Of a stretch of 64,000 nt of DNA, positions 24,641-34,324 are shown piece by piece. The stretch is from the NCBI RefSeq assembly GCF_004365965.1, contig NZ_SOEB01000015.1, positions 36,888 to 100,887 on the forward strand. The letters are read 5' to 3'. The stretch's first letter is position 1. Every line of letters begins with the position of its first letter. The notes beneath the pieces are model-generated. The model was given only the letters and a program-made list of their open reading frames with translations. It ran no database searches and was not told the origin of the DNA. The DNA comes from Rhodovulum visakhapatnamense. GTDB lineage: Bacteria > Pseudomonadota > Alphaproteobacteria > Rhodobacterales > Rhodobacteraceae. The translations under genes and the position numbers were made by a program.

Positions 24641-26236
24641 GTGATGTTGCCGATCCCGGAACGCACCGCCAGTGGGACTGTCGGCGGGGACGAGGACTTC
24701 GGCCCGACCGGTCGGGGCATGCTCGCAGAGCCGAGTTTTGCCGGGCGCGGGGCACAGAAACGCGCGGCCATGCTGGGCCATGACATGCGGGCTGCAATCT
24801 CGGATATTCTCGGCGGGCTGGCGCTGGCAGAGCTGGGTCCGCTCGACGCCGATTCCCGGTTGCAGCTCAAGCGCGTCCAAAGCGCGGCCGAACAGCTTGC
24901 CCGGCTGACCGATGAAACCGTCGCACTGATGTCGGGCGACGAGGTCGACCGGGCCGAGGTGCCGGTCCACACCCAGTTGCACCCGTTCCTCGACCGGATC
25001 GCCAGCCGCTGGCGCGCCCATGCCGACGAGCACGGGCTGACCTTCGCACTCGACGCCGATGGCGACCTGCCCGGCATTGTCGGAACCGACCCCGCCGCGC
25101 TGGAACGGATACTGGCGAACGTGATCGGCAATGCGATGAAGTATTCCCAGGCAGGAACGGTGCGGCTGCGGGTTCATATGGGGCCGCAGGAATCGCTGTG
25201 CCTGCGGGTGCGCGATGCCGGCCCCGGCTTTTCCGAGGCGGCGCTGGCACGGCTTTTCGAATTCGCCGGACGGCCGGTCGAAAGCAGCCGCCCCGGCACC
25301 GGGCTGGGGCTTCATATCGTGCGGGATCTGGCACGGCGCGTGCGCGGTCAGCTTCAGGTCGTGAACCTGGCCGATGGCGGGGCCGAGGTTTCGGTCATCC
25401 TGCCGCGCGGCGCCTGGGCGCCGGGGGTGCATGCGCCGGGCGATCTGCATGACCTGCCCGATCTGTCCCGCTGCGACGTGCTGTTGGCCGAGGACAACCC
25501 CACGAACCAGCTTCTGATGCGGCAGATGCTGGAAACCCTTGGCGCGCGCTGCACGCTGGTCAAGGACGGCCAGGCCGCGGCCGAGCTTCTGGCCGCGCGC
25601 CGCTTCGACATCGCGCTGATCGACATCGAAATGCCGCGCCTGTCGGGCATCGACGTGATCCGGCGCCTGCGCACGTCCGAAGGCGACGGGCCCGGCACCG
25701 CGGTGCTGGCGGTGACGGCCTTCGTGCTGTCGGCCAATCGCGACCAGATCTATGCCGCCGGCGCCGACGGGATCCTCGCCAAGCCGATCCTCAGCCTCGA
25801 CTCGTTCGGCGAAGCCATCCTGCGGGTGTTGCGCAAGCGGCCCTGCGGCTGCATGCTGGTTCCGTCCCATGACGTCGCGCCCTTCGACGCGCTGCATCTC
25901 GACCGGTTGCTGGCGCTGGCGGGGCCCGAGGACGGGCGCGAGCTTCTGACCCGGATGCGGGACGATCTCGAAACCGTGCGCGCCGGTCTGACCGAGGCCC
26001 TCGCCCAGGGCGACCGGGCCAAGCTGCGGTCGCAAACCCATGTGCTGATCTCGCTGGCGGGCGCAGTCGGCAATGGCGCCCTGCAGGCGATGGCCGAAAA
26101 CCTCAATGCCGCCGCACGCCTGCCCGACGAGACCGAGATCGCGCGGCTCTGCCCAGGCACCATCACCAGCATCGATGACCTCTGCACCGCGCTCCGGGCC
26201 GAATTCGACAGCCGTTACAGCAAGGCAGGCGCATGA
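24641..26236 (+). CDS. Soluble hybrid histidine kinase with receiver and Hpt domains
   Basis: A 531-residue protein with no membrane segment or obvious sensor domain. The kinase part has an unusual H-box (AMLGHDMRAAI, His47), an N-box (NVIGNAMKYS) and ATP-lid glycines (DAGPGFS, GTGLGLHIV). A receiver domain follows at about 280-400 with acidic pocket AEDN, phosphoacceptor Asp328 in LIDIEMP and Lys in AKPI. The C-terminus is an Hpt-like domain with His467 in SQTHVLISLAGAVG. The order H-D-H implies a full phosphorelay in one chain, ending at the overlapping downstream response regulator (ATGA, 4 nt). With about 40 residues before His47, sensing must come from a partner or a cytosolic ligand. 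Confidence 0.87.
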   Translation: MMLPIPERTASGTVGGDEDFGPTGRGMLAEPSFAGRGAQKRAAMLGHDMRAAISDILGGLALAELGPLDADSRLQLKRVQSAAEQLARLTDETVALMSGDEVDRAEVPVHTQLHPFLDRIASRWRAHADEHGLTFALDADGDLPGIVGTDPAALERILANVIGNAMKYSQAGTVRLRVHMGPQESLCLRVRDAGPGFSEAALARLFEFAGRPVESSRPGTGLGLHIVRDLARRVRGQLQVVNLADGGAEVSVILPRGAWAPGVHAPGDLHDLPDLSRCDVLLAEDNPTNQLLMRQMLETLGARCTLVKDGQAAAELLAARRFDIALIDIEMPRLSGIDVIRRLRTSEGDGPGTAVLAVTAFVLSANRDQIYAAGADGILAKPILSLDSFGEAILRVLRKRPCGCMLVPSHDVAPFDALHLDRLLALAGPEDGRELLTRMRDDLETVRAGLTEALAQGDRAKLRSQTHVLISLAGAVGNGALQAMAENLNAAARLPDETEIARLCPGTITSIDDLCTALRAEFDSRYSKAGA

Positions 26237-27651
26237 GTGTTCCCCCGCTTCTGATGATCGAGGACACACCGTCTCTGCAGATGATTTACGAGACGGTGCT
26301 GCGCAATGCCGGTTACAAGGTGGTCTCGGCCTCGACCGCGGAAGAGGGGCTGGCGGCGTTCCGCGAACTCAAGCCGCCGGTCGTGCTGCTGGACCTTATG
26401 CTGCCCGATCGTCCGGGGCAGGAGTTGTTGCAGGAATTCTTGTCCCTCGCGCCGGAAACCCGGGTGATCGTGGTCACCGCCAACGGCTCGATCAATCGCG
26501 CGGTCGAGGCGATGCGGGCCGGCGCCTATGAATTTCTGCTCAAGCCCTTCAACGAACAGCGCTTCCTGCATGCGGTCGAAACCGCGCTGGCCGAACGCGG
26601 CGCGGTCCGCGAACCGCCGACCCCCGCCCCGCCGGTCCGGACAACCCCGGAACCGCCGACGGGCTTTGTCGGCAGTTCGCCGCAGATGGTGGCGGTCTAC
26701 GACCGGATCGCCTCGGTCGGCAGGTCCAAGGCCACGGTCTTCATCACCGGCGAAAGCGGCACCGGCAAGGAGATCTGCGCGCAAGCCGTGCATGCCGCCT
26801 CGGCGCGGGCCGACGGCCCCTTCGTACCGCTCAACTGCGCCGCAATCCCGCGCGATCTTCTGGAATCCGAGGTCTTCGGCCATCTCAAGGGCGCCTTCAC
26901 CGGGGCGCTGGCCGACAAGCCTGGCGCGGCGGCGGTCGCCGACGGCGGGACGCTCTTCCTCGACGAGATCTGCGAAATGGACATGGGGCTGCAGACCAAG
27001 CTCCTGCGCTTCCTGCAGACCTCGACGGTGCAGCCGATCGGCGCCTCGCATCCCCGCAAGGTCAATGTCCGGATCGTCTGCGCGACGAACCGCGATCCGC
27101 TCGAGGAGGTCAAGCTCGGCCGGTTCCGCGAGGATCTCTACTACCGCCTGCACGTGGTGCCGATCCACCTGCCGCCGCTGCGCGATCGCGGCGAGGACGT
27201 CGTCGAGATCGCCCAGGCCGCACTCGAGAAGCTTTCGGCCGAGGAAGAGCGCAGCTTCGACAGGCTCGCGCCCGACGTCGCGGACCTGTTCCGGCGCCTG
27301 CCCTGGCCCGGCAACGTGCGTCAGTTGCTGAACGTGCTGCGCCATGCGGTGGTGCTGAACCAGGGCCCCGAGGTCACGCTCGACATGTTGCCGATCGCGC
27401 TGCAGCAAGAGCGCGGGCGTCTGGCGGGGCCGGGTTTCAGCCCGCAGCCGGCGACCGGCAGTACGACGCCGCCGGTCCAGGTCGAAGACCTGATCGGCCG
27501 TACGCTGGCCGAGATCGAGCAAGTGGTGATCGAAGGCACCATCGCACGGGAAGGCGGCTCGTTGCCGCGCGCGGCCAAGGTGCTCGACGTGTCGCCCTCG
27601 ACGCTTTACCGAAAACGCGAGGCTTGGGCGCGCAAGGACCAGGTCGGCTGA
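26233..27651 (+). CDS. Sigma-54-dependent response regulator (NtrC/LuxO-like)
   Basis: A 472-residue three-domain activator. The receiver domain at 1-125 has Asp54 (LLDLMLP) and Lys in LLKPFN. The AAA+ domain at about 145-375 has Walker A GESGTGKE, an intact GAFTGA loop at residues 220-225 for contacting sigma-54, and FLDEICEM as Walker B. The Fis-type HTH at the C-terminus contains SLPRAAKVLDVSPSTLYRKRE. The start overlaps the hybrid kinase by 4 nt, so the kinase's Hpt domain is the likely phosphate donor. The domain plan resembles LuxU/LuxO-type relays; target genes are not visible. Confidence 0.92.
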   Translation: MSVPPLLMIEDTPSLQMIYETVLRNAGYKVVSASTAEEGLAAFRELKPPVVLLDLMLPDRPGQELLQEFLSLAPETRVIVVTANGSINRAVEAMRAGAYEFLLKPFNEQRFLHAVETALAERGAVREPPTPAPPVRTTPEPPTGFVGSSPQMVAVYDRIASVGRSKATVFITGESGTGKEICAQAVHAASARADGPFVPLNCAAIPRDLLESEVFGHLKGAFTGALADKPGAAAVADGGTLFLDEICEMDMGLQTKLLRFLQTSTVQPIGASHPRKVNVRIVCATNRDPLEEVKLGRFREDLYYRLHVVPIHLPPLRDRGEDVVEIAQAALEKLSAEEERSFDRLAPDVADLFRRLPWPGNVRQLLNVLRHAVVLNQGPEVTLDMLPIALQQERGRLAGPGFSPQPATGSTTPPVQVEDLIGRTLAEIEQVVIEGTIAREGGSLPRAAKVLDVSPSTLYRKREAWARKDQVG

Positions 27652-27665
27652 CCGGTCCGCGCCCC

Positions 27666-27686
27666 CGATTTTTCGCAGAAAAATCG
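27666..27686. terminator. Hairpin between convergent regulator and nadK genes
   Basis: CGATTTTT and AAAAATCG form an 8-bp stem around CGCAG, 15 nt after the response-regulator stop and 23 nt before the nadK stop. The A/T-rich arms let it act on both strands as a terminator. Confidence 0.6.
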
Positions 27687-27708
27687 CGCCTGCCCCGGCC
27701 GCCGGGTT

Positions 27709-28476
27709 CTAAAGAAACTGTTCGCGGATCAGCCGCTCTTCGAGCCCGTGGCCCGGATCGAACAGGATCCGGTGCGCAATGGCCGATTCCGACCGGATCT
27801 CGACCATGCTGACCACCCCCGCCCCACGGCTGTCGCCCTCGGCCATGACCGGGCGCTTGGCCGGTTGCAGAACTTCGATCTTCACTGTCGCCCGCTTGGG
27901 CAGCAACGCGCCACGCCAGCGCCGCGGCCGATAGGGTGCGACCGCCGTCAGGGCCAGCACATCCGATCCGATCGGCAGGATCGGACCGTGGGCCGAATAG
28001 TTGTAGGCCGTCGAGCCCGCCGGGGTCGCCACCAGAGCACCGTCGCAGACCAGTTCCTCGAGCCGCACCTTGCCATCGACCGAAATCCTAAGCTTGGCCG
28101 CCTGGGGTCCCGCGCGCAGAAGGCTGACCTCGTTGATCGCCAGCGCCTCCACCACCGCCCCGTCCGGCCGGGTCGCCCTCAGTCTGAGCGGGTTGAGGAT
28201 CTCTTCGGCGGCCGCCTCCAGCCGCTCGATCAGACAATCCTCCTGAAACTCGTTCATCAGAAAGCCGATGGTGCCGCAATTCATGCCATAGACGGGCAGG
28301 TCATGCGCCTGCGTCGCATGCAGCGTCTGCAGCATGAAGCCGTCGCCGCCCAGCGCCACGATCACCTCGGCCGCCTCCGGCGCGGTCTGGCCGTAACGCG
28401 CGGTCAGCCGGTCCAGCGCGCCCTCGGCGCTCGCCGTTTCGCTTGCCAGAAAGGCGATCCTCGTCCTGCCGGCCAT
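27709..28476 (-). CDS. nadK: NAD kinase
   Basis: A 255-residue enzyme that phosphorylates NAD to NADP. It has the diagnostic GGDG in VIVALGGDGFMLQTL, NE in AINEVSL, the TPAGSTAYNYSAHGP loop, and a C-terminal MAEGDSRG segment. The short form without a regulatory N-terminus is typical of alphaproteobacteria. It is divergent from glyA and convergent with the sigma-54 regulator. NADPH supply is consistent with its housekeeping position. Start ATG 28476 gives the normal N-terminus. Confidence 0.93.
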   Translation of the reverse strand: MAGRTRIAFLASETASAEGALDRLTARYGQTAPEAAEVIVALGGDGFMLQTLHATQAHDLPVYGMNCGTIGFLMNEFQEDCLIERLEAAAEEILNPLRLRATRPDGAVVEALAINEVSLLRAGPQAAKLRISVDGKVRLEELVCDGALVATPAGSTAYNYSAHGPILPIGSDVLALTAVAPYRPRRWRGALLPKRATVKIEVLQPAKRPVMAEGDSRGAGVVSMVEIRSESAIAHRILFDPGHGLEERLIREQFL

Positions 28477-28649
28477 GTCCCTGTCCTTCGCGCGTTTCCG
28501 GCCAAGTCATTGCGCGCGCCGATCGGAAACGCAAGGCCCGGCTCCGCCCCGCGCCGGACCCCGGCCCCGGCCAAAACGGGCTTTTGCGATGCCCGGGCTT
28601 CCGATAGAACCACCGTCATCCGGCCCAGGCTGTTTCGAGGAGACCCAAG

Positions 28650-29945
<1,296 letters not shown>

Positions 29946-30376
29946 GCCTGCCGTCCAGACGCCTGCCGAAGGCGTTCTGGACGGACCCGCCCGGCGCGAT
30001 GGTTCGCAGACAACGTCCGGCCGCCGGTCGAGCGGAACCGTGCGGATGCCCTGGCGCCCGGTCGTCAGGACGGGTTTGTCCGACACGTCTTCTGCTGCCG
30101 GCCTGATGCGGGTTGGCCGCTTGCAGGCCTTCGGAGGGTCCGTTGTTCTTGTCTTGACCAAAGGATCGGGGGCGACGGCTATGGCGGCCCCCTGAGGCCC
30201 GCTGTGGCCCTTCACCCGCCGCAAGTCTGTCAGGCGATCCGATCGGCCCCGGGAGCGGGACTACCGAAACCGGTGCGCAGGCCGGAGGAGCGGCGGCAAA
30301 TCCATGCGCCGCACATGACACCCGAAACGGCGTCAGAAGCACGGTCGAATGGCACCGGGACCCGCCCGCCCGAAGG
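29946..30376. other. Intergenic region between convergent glyA and hisG
   Basis: 431 bases. Apart from the hairpin at 29950-29983 just past glyA, I see no gene. Short open frames on both strands show no family pattern, and no repeat core is present. It may be remnant sequence or hold an undetected small RNA. Confidence 0.5.
29950..29983 (+). terminator. Hairpin after glyA
   Basis: CCGTCCAGA pairs with TCTGGACGG (9 bp), and an inner CGCC/GGCG stem extends it past a single bulged T. It starts 5 nt after the glyA stop. There is no U tract, so it may be rho-assisted or protective. Confidence 0.5.
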
Positions 30377-31075
30377 TCAGCCTCCCAGCCCCAGACGGTC
30401 CAGCAGGTCGCGCAGGTTCACGCGGTCCGCGTCGCTGTAATCGGCCGAGCGCGACTTGAAAAGCGTCGCCTGGCTGCGGTGGATCAGCCCGTCGGACAGA
30501 ATTTTCAGGTGGTTGGCGCGCAGCGTCTCTCCGGTCGAGGTGATGTCGGCGATGGCCTCGGCGGTCAGGTTCTTGACCGTGCCCTCGGTCGCGCCCTGGC
30601 TGTCGACCAGCTGATAGTCGGCCACCCCCGCATCGCGCAGGAAGACCCGCACCAGGCGGTGATACTTGGTCGCGATCCGCAGCCGGTGTCCATGGGCCGC
30701 ACGGAAGGCCGCCGCCGCCGCGTCGAGATCGTCGAGCGTGTCGACATCGGCCCAGCAGCGCGGCACCGCGATGATCAGATCGGCAAAGCCGAAGCCCATG
30801 GGTTCAAGCGCCAGCACGCGGTGTTCCCAGTCGGCAATCCTCTCCTGCACAAGATCGGACCCGGTCACGCCCAGATGGATGCGCCCCGAAGCCAGCTCGC
30901 GCGGGATCTCGCCCGCCGAGAGCAGCACCAGCTCGATCCCGTCGACACCCTCGACCGCCCCCGAATATTCGCGCTCGGACCCGGTGCGGGCGATGGCAAT
31001 GCCGCGCTCGGCGAACCAGTCGAAGGTCTTTTCCATCAGCCGCCCCTTGGACGGCACCCCGAGTTTCAGCGTCAT
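30377..31075 (-). CDS. hisG: ATP phosphoribosyltransferase, short-form catalytic subunit
   Basis: A 232-residue catalytic subunit of the first histidine biosynthesis enzyme (ATP + PRPP to phosphoribosyl-ATP). The N-terminus TLKLGVPSKGRLMEKT and the PRPP loop near EGTVKNLTAEAIADITSTGETL are typical. It lacks the C-terminal regulatory domain of the long form and therefore needs HisZ, encoded immediately upstream with a 4-nt overlap. The unit runs hisS, hisZ, hisG in that order on the minus strand. Confidence 0.95.
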   Translation of the reverse strand: MTLKLGVPSKGRLMEKTFDWFAERGIAIARTGSEREYSGAVEGVDGIELVLLSAGEIPRELASGRIHLGVTGSDLVQERIADWEHRVLALEPMGFGFADLIIAVPRCWADVDTLDDLDAAAAAFRAAHGHRLRIATKYHRLVRVFLRDAGVADYQLVDSQGATEGTVKNLTAEAIADITSTGETLRANHLKILSDGLIHRSQATLFKSRSADYSDADRVNLRDLLDRLGLGG

Positions 31076-32178
31076 GCCAGCGCCTCCGTCAGCGACAGCA
31101 CCAGTTCGGGCCGGACCACGCCGCCGACCGCGGGCACCTCGCGGCCGCGCCCCAGAATGCGGGTCAGCGCGTCATAGCGCCCGCCCGTGGCGACCGGCGG
31201 CAGCCCCGGCTTGCGCTCGGCGTAGAAGCCGAAGACGAAGCCGTCGTAATATTCCATCGTGGTCCGGCCATAGCTCGCCTCGAAATCCAGCAGATCGACG
31301 TCGATCCCCTGCCCCGCCAGCGCGTCGAGCCTCGCCTGCATCCGGTCGACCGCGGGGCCGATGGTCTTGAGGTCGACCGCAATGTCGCGCAGATGCGCCA
31401 GCGCATGGACCGAGGTCTCGCGGATCGACAACAGATCCTCCAGAAGTTCAGTCTCGCCGGTCGAAACCGGCGGCTCGGCCGCGTCCTGCACCAGCGCATG
31501 CAGCCTGTGGGCCACGTCGGCGCGCGAGCGCAGCCCGATTTCCGGCGCGGCCGCCTTCAGAACCGCCTCGACCCCATGCGCCTCGATCTCGGCCAGCAGG
31601 CGCTTGCGGCTTTCGGGCAGCGGGATGCGCCCCGCGAACCGTTCCAGCAGCGCGCGGAACCGGCGCGGCCGCCAGACATGCCGACGCAGCGCCGCCTTGC
31701 GCTTGTCGGTCGTGGAAAGCCCGTCGACGGCGGCAAGGATCAGCCCGATATCGCCGGTCGCGGCCCGCAGGTCGAGCGGCGAGAGCGCCTCGGAAAACAG
31801 CGCAAACACCTCGGCATCGGCCTCGGCCGGGCTGTCGCCGCCGAAAAGCTCGTAGCCGACCTGGATATATTCGTTGGGCCGGGACGGGTCGCGTTCCTGC
31901 CGCCGGAACACCTCGCCGCAATAGGTGTAGCGGGCCGGGTCGGCGGCGCTGTCCATATGCATCTGCACCACCGGCACGGTGAAATCGGGGCGCAGCATCT
32001 GTTCGCCCCGCAGCGCGTCCGAGGTCACATAGGCCCGCGCCCGGATGTCCTCGCCATAAAGGTCGAGCAGGGTCTCGGCCGGTTGCAGGATCGCGGTCTG
32101 AACCGGCTCGGCCCCCGCGCCCCGGAAGAACACATGCAGCCGTTCGGCCTGTGCGAGGATGCGGCCCTTGTCCTGCAC
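31072..32178 (-). CDS. hisZ: ATP phosphoribosyltransferase regulatory subunit
   Basis: A 368-residue paralogue of the catalytic domain of histidyl-tRNA synthetase that activates short HisG and binds histidine for feedback inhibition. It keeps the class II fold landmarks (FRRQERDPSRPNEYIQVGYELFGG near residue 88 and GGRYDALTRILGRG near the end) but has no anticodon-binding domain. It sits directly between hisS (3-nt gap) and hisG (4-nt overlap), which fits both its evolutionary origin and its function. Confidence 0.94.
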   Translation of the reverse strand: MQDKGRILAQAERLHVFFRGAGAEPVQTAILQPAETLLDLYGEDIRARAYVTSDALRGEQMLRPDFTVPVVQMHMDSAADPARYTYCGEVFRRQERDPSRPNEYIQVGYELFGGDSPAEADAEVFALFSEALSPLDLRAATGDIGLILAAVDGLSTTDKRKAALRRHVWRPRRFRALLERFAGRIPLPESRKRLLAEIEAHGVEAVLKAAAPEIGLRSRADVAHRLHALVQDAAEPPVSTGETELLEDLLSIRETSVHALAHLRDIAVDLKTIGPAVDRMQARLDALAGQGIDVDLLDFEASYGRTTMEYYDGFVFGFYAERKPGLPPVATGGRYDALTRILGRGREVPAVGGVVRPELVLSLTEALA

Positions 32179-32181
32179 CGC

Positions 32182-33819
32182 TCAGCCCTCGCCCTGGGCC
32201 AGCAGCCGCCGGACCTCGGCCACCAGATCCGCGCGCGCCGCCTCGAACTGGGCGGGCTGGGACTTCCATTCCTCGAGGCTGGCGCTTTCGGCGATCTTCG
32301 CGCCCAGCACCAGGTCCTTGATCTGCACGACGCCGCGCGCCGCCTCGTCGCTGCCCTGGATGATGGCGACGGGCGACTGGCGTTTGTCGGCGTATTTCAG
32401 CTGGTTGCCGAAGTTCTTCGGATTGCCCAGATAGACCTCGGCGCGGATGCCGGCACTGCGCAGCTCGCCCACCATGGTCTGATACTCGGCCATCCGGTCG
32501 CGATCCATCACGGTCACGATCACCGGCCCGTCCATTCCGGCCCCGGCGCGGCCCTTGGCGCGCAGCGCCGCCAGCAGCCGGTCGACGCCGATCGAGACGC
32601 CGGTCGCGGGCACTTCCTGCCCGGTGAAGCGCTTGACCAGATCGTCATAGCGCCCGCCGCCCGCAACGGACCCGAATTGCCGCGGCCGCCCCTTCTCGTC
32701 GAGGATCTCGAAAGTCAGCTCGGCCTCGAAGACCGGGCCGGTGTAATAGCCGAGGCCCCGCACGACGGAGGGGTCGAGGACGATCCGGTCGGGGCCATAG
32801 CCCTGAGAAGCCAACTGGTTGCTTATTTCCAGCAACTCAGCAACCCCCTCCAAACCCGTCTCCGATCCAGCAACAAGGTCGTTCAGATACTCGACCACCG
32901 CGTCGTTCCAAAGACCATACTCGGGCCAGCTAGTGAATTCTTTGCCGAGAACGTGCTGAAATCTGCGATCCGTCGCGTCGGAAGCGATCAGTAGCTTAGC
33001 ACTACTATTTTTTTCGACGCGAGCGCTCCAACGCGTAAAGTCGTCTTTTACCCTTCGCTTTGCTGAAACGAAGCGCATCACGACTTCAGCCTGCGCATTC
33101 GAGAGCTTCGCGCCATCGGTGAAATCGCCCGAATCGTCCTTGCGGCCCTCGCCCAGAAGCGCGCGCACACCCGCCTCGCCCAGCCGGTCGAGCTTGTCGA
33201 TGGCGCGCAGAACGATGCCGCGTTCGGCTTCGAATTTCGAGGGATCGGCAGGGTCGAGCACGCCCGCAACCTCCATCACCCCGTTCAGGACCTTGCGGTT
33301 GTTCACCCGGACCACGTAATCGCCGCGCGGGATGCCGACCGTTTCCAGAGCATCCGAGAGCATGGCGCAGATCTCGGCATCGGCGGCGATGCTCGCGGCA
33401 CCCACCGTGTCGGCATCGCATTGATAGAACTGGCGGAACCGCCCCGGCCCCGGTTTTTCGTTGCGCCAGACCGGTCCCATGGCGTAGCGCCGGTAGGGGC
33501 TGGGCAGATCGTTGCGGAACTGCGCCGCGACCCGGGCCAGCGGCGCGGTCAGGTCGTAGCGGAGCGCGACCCAGTCGCTGTCCTCCTCCTGCCAGGCGAA
33601 GACGCCTTCGTTGGGACGGTCGACATCGGGCAGGAACTTGCCCAGCGCCTCGACAGTTTCGACGGCAGAGGTCTCAAGAGGATCGTAACCATAGCGGTGG
33701 TAGACCTCGGCGATACGGTCGAGCATCGCCTTTCGTTCCGTGACATCGATGCCGAAATAGTCGCGGAACCCCTTGGGCGTCTCGGCCCTGGGGCGGCGGG
33801 GTTTCTTGTCCTTGGCCAT
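32182..33819 (-). CDS. hisS: Histidyl-tRNA synthetase with an internal lower-GC segment
   Basis: A 545-residue class IIc synthetase that charges tRNA-His. Motif 2 ([26 protein letters not shown]), the histidine-binding block [15 protein letters not shown] and the motif 3 region [12 protein letters not shown] are present. ATG 33819 gives the normal N-terminus; an upstream frame to 33981 is artefactual. Residues about 248-340 (bases 32800-33075) are encoded by DNA with markedly lower GC, by my count 51% over 32941-33060 against 72% at 33121-33180, and contain a lysine- and asparagine-rich stretch that I do not recall in related enzymes. The core active site flanks this block and looks intact. 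Confidence 0.93.
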   Translation of the reverse strand: MAKDKKPRRPRAETPKGFRDYFGIDVTERKAMLDRIAEVYHRYGYDPLETSAVETVEALGKFLPDVDRPNEGVFAWQEEDSDWVALRYDLTAPLARVAAQFRNDLPSPYRRYAMGPVWRNEKPGPGRFRQFYQCDADTVGAASIAADAEICAMLSDALETVGIPRGDYVVRVNNRKVLNGVMEVAGVLDPADPSKFEAERGIVLRAIDKLDRLGEAGVRALLGEGRKDDSGDFTDGAKLSNAQAEVVMRFVSAKRRVKDDFTRWSARVEKNSSAKLLIASDATDRRFQHVLGKEFTSWPEYGLWNDAVVEYLNDLVAGSETGLEGVAELLEISNQLASQGYGPDRIVLDPSVVRGLGYYTGPVFEAELTFEILDEKGRPRQFGSVAGGGRYDDLVKRFTGQEVPATGVSIGVDRLLAALRAKGRAGAGMDGPVIVTVMDRDRMAEYQTMVGELRSAGIRAEVYLGNPKNFGNQLKYADKRQSPVAIIQGSDEAARGVVQIKDLVLGAKIAESASLEEWKSQPAQFEAARADLVAEVRRLLAQGEG

Positions 33820-33904
33820 CGGTCTCTCGCCACTGCCTACGCGTCGCGCGGGGTCTAGCGGAAGGGGGGCCGGGGGGCAAGGTCGCGCAAGGTCCGGAGG
33901 ACGC

Positions 33905-34105
33905 ATGGATCGGGAACTGACGGCACTGGAAACGCGGCTGACCCGGCTGGGCACCGAGGTCGAGGGGCTGACACGCGCCATCGACCGACAGGCGAAAGAG
34001 ATCGCCGGGTTTCAGCGCCTGGTCGCCGGAACGCTTGCACGCAGCGCGGCACGCGACCGGGCGGATGCGGGGTCGGAACGGCAACCGGCACAAGTGGCGC
34101 GCTGA
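33905..34105 (+). CDS. Small coiled-coil protein of unknown function
   Basis: A 66-residue soluble protein. Residues 1-45 form a predicted amphipathic helix with leucine heptads ([24 protein letters not shown]), similar in style to SlyX-like proteins, followed by a charged tail. GGAGG lies 4 nt before ATG 33905, supporting this start over the longer frame from 33773, which would begin inside hisS. It is divergent from hisS. The function is unknown. Confidence 0.7.
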   Translation: MDRELTALETRLTRLGTEVEGLTRAIDRQAKEIAGFQRLVAGTLARSAARDRADAGSERQPAQVAR

Positions 34106-34139
34106 CCCCGCGGGCCCGCGCGGACGGCCGGTGGAGCGC

Positions 34140-34164
34140 CTTGGGTATTTGAGCCAAGAAGAAG
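34140..34164 (+). repeat. Dispersed repeat core, copy 3
   Basis: CTTGGGTATTTGAGCCAAGA followed by AGAAG. It matches the GGGTATTT-N4-CCAAGAAGAAG core, with CTTGG/CCAAG arms able to form a small stem. It lies in the 219-nt gap between the small coiled-coil gene and the dnaE stop, and is surrounded by GC-rich sequence without the long palindromes seen in the xdh copies. Confidence 0.75.
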
Positions 34165-34324
34165 GTCGCGAAGCGGGCGTCTTGCGGCGGGACGGGCGCG
34201 CCGCAGGCATCCCGGGCAACGCATGCGCCCCCTTTTGCGGACGGCACGGTTCCGGACCATCGGAGCGCACCGAGATCGGGGACGGTCTCGCCGCCCCGAA
34301 GTCCGGCCGACGGGCAAGGCGGGT

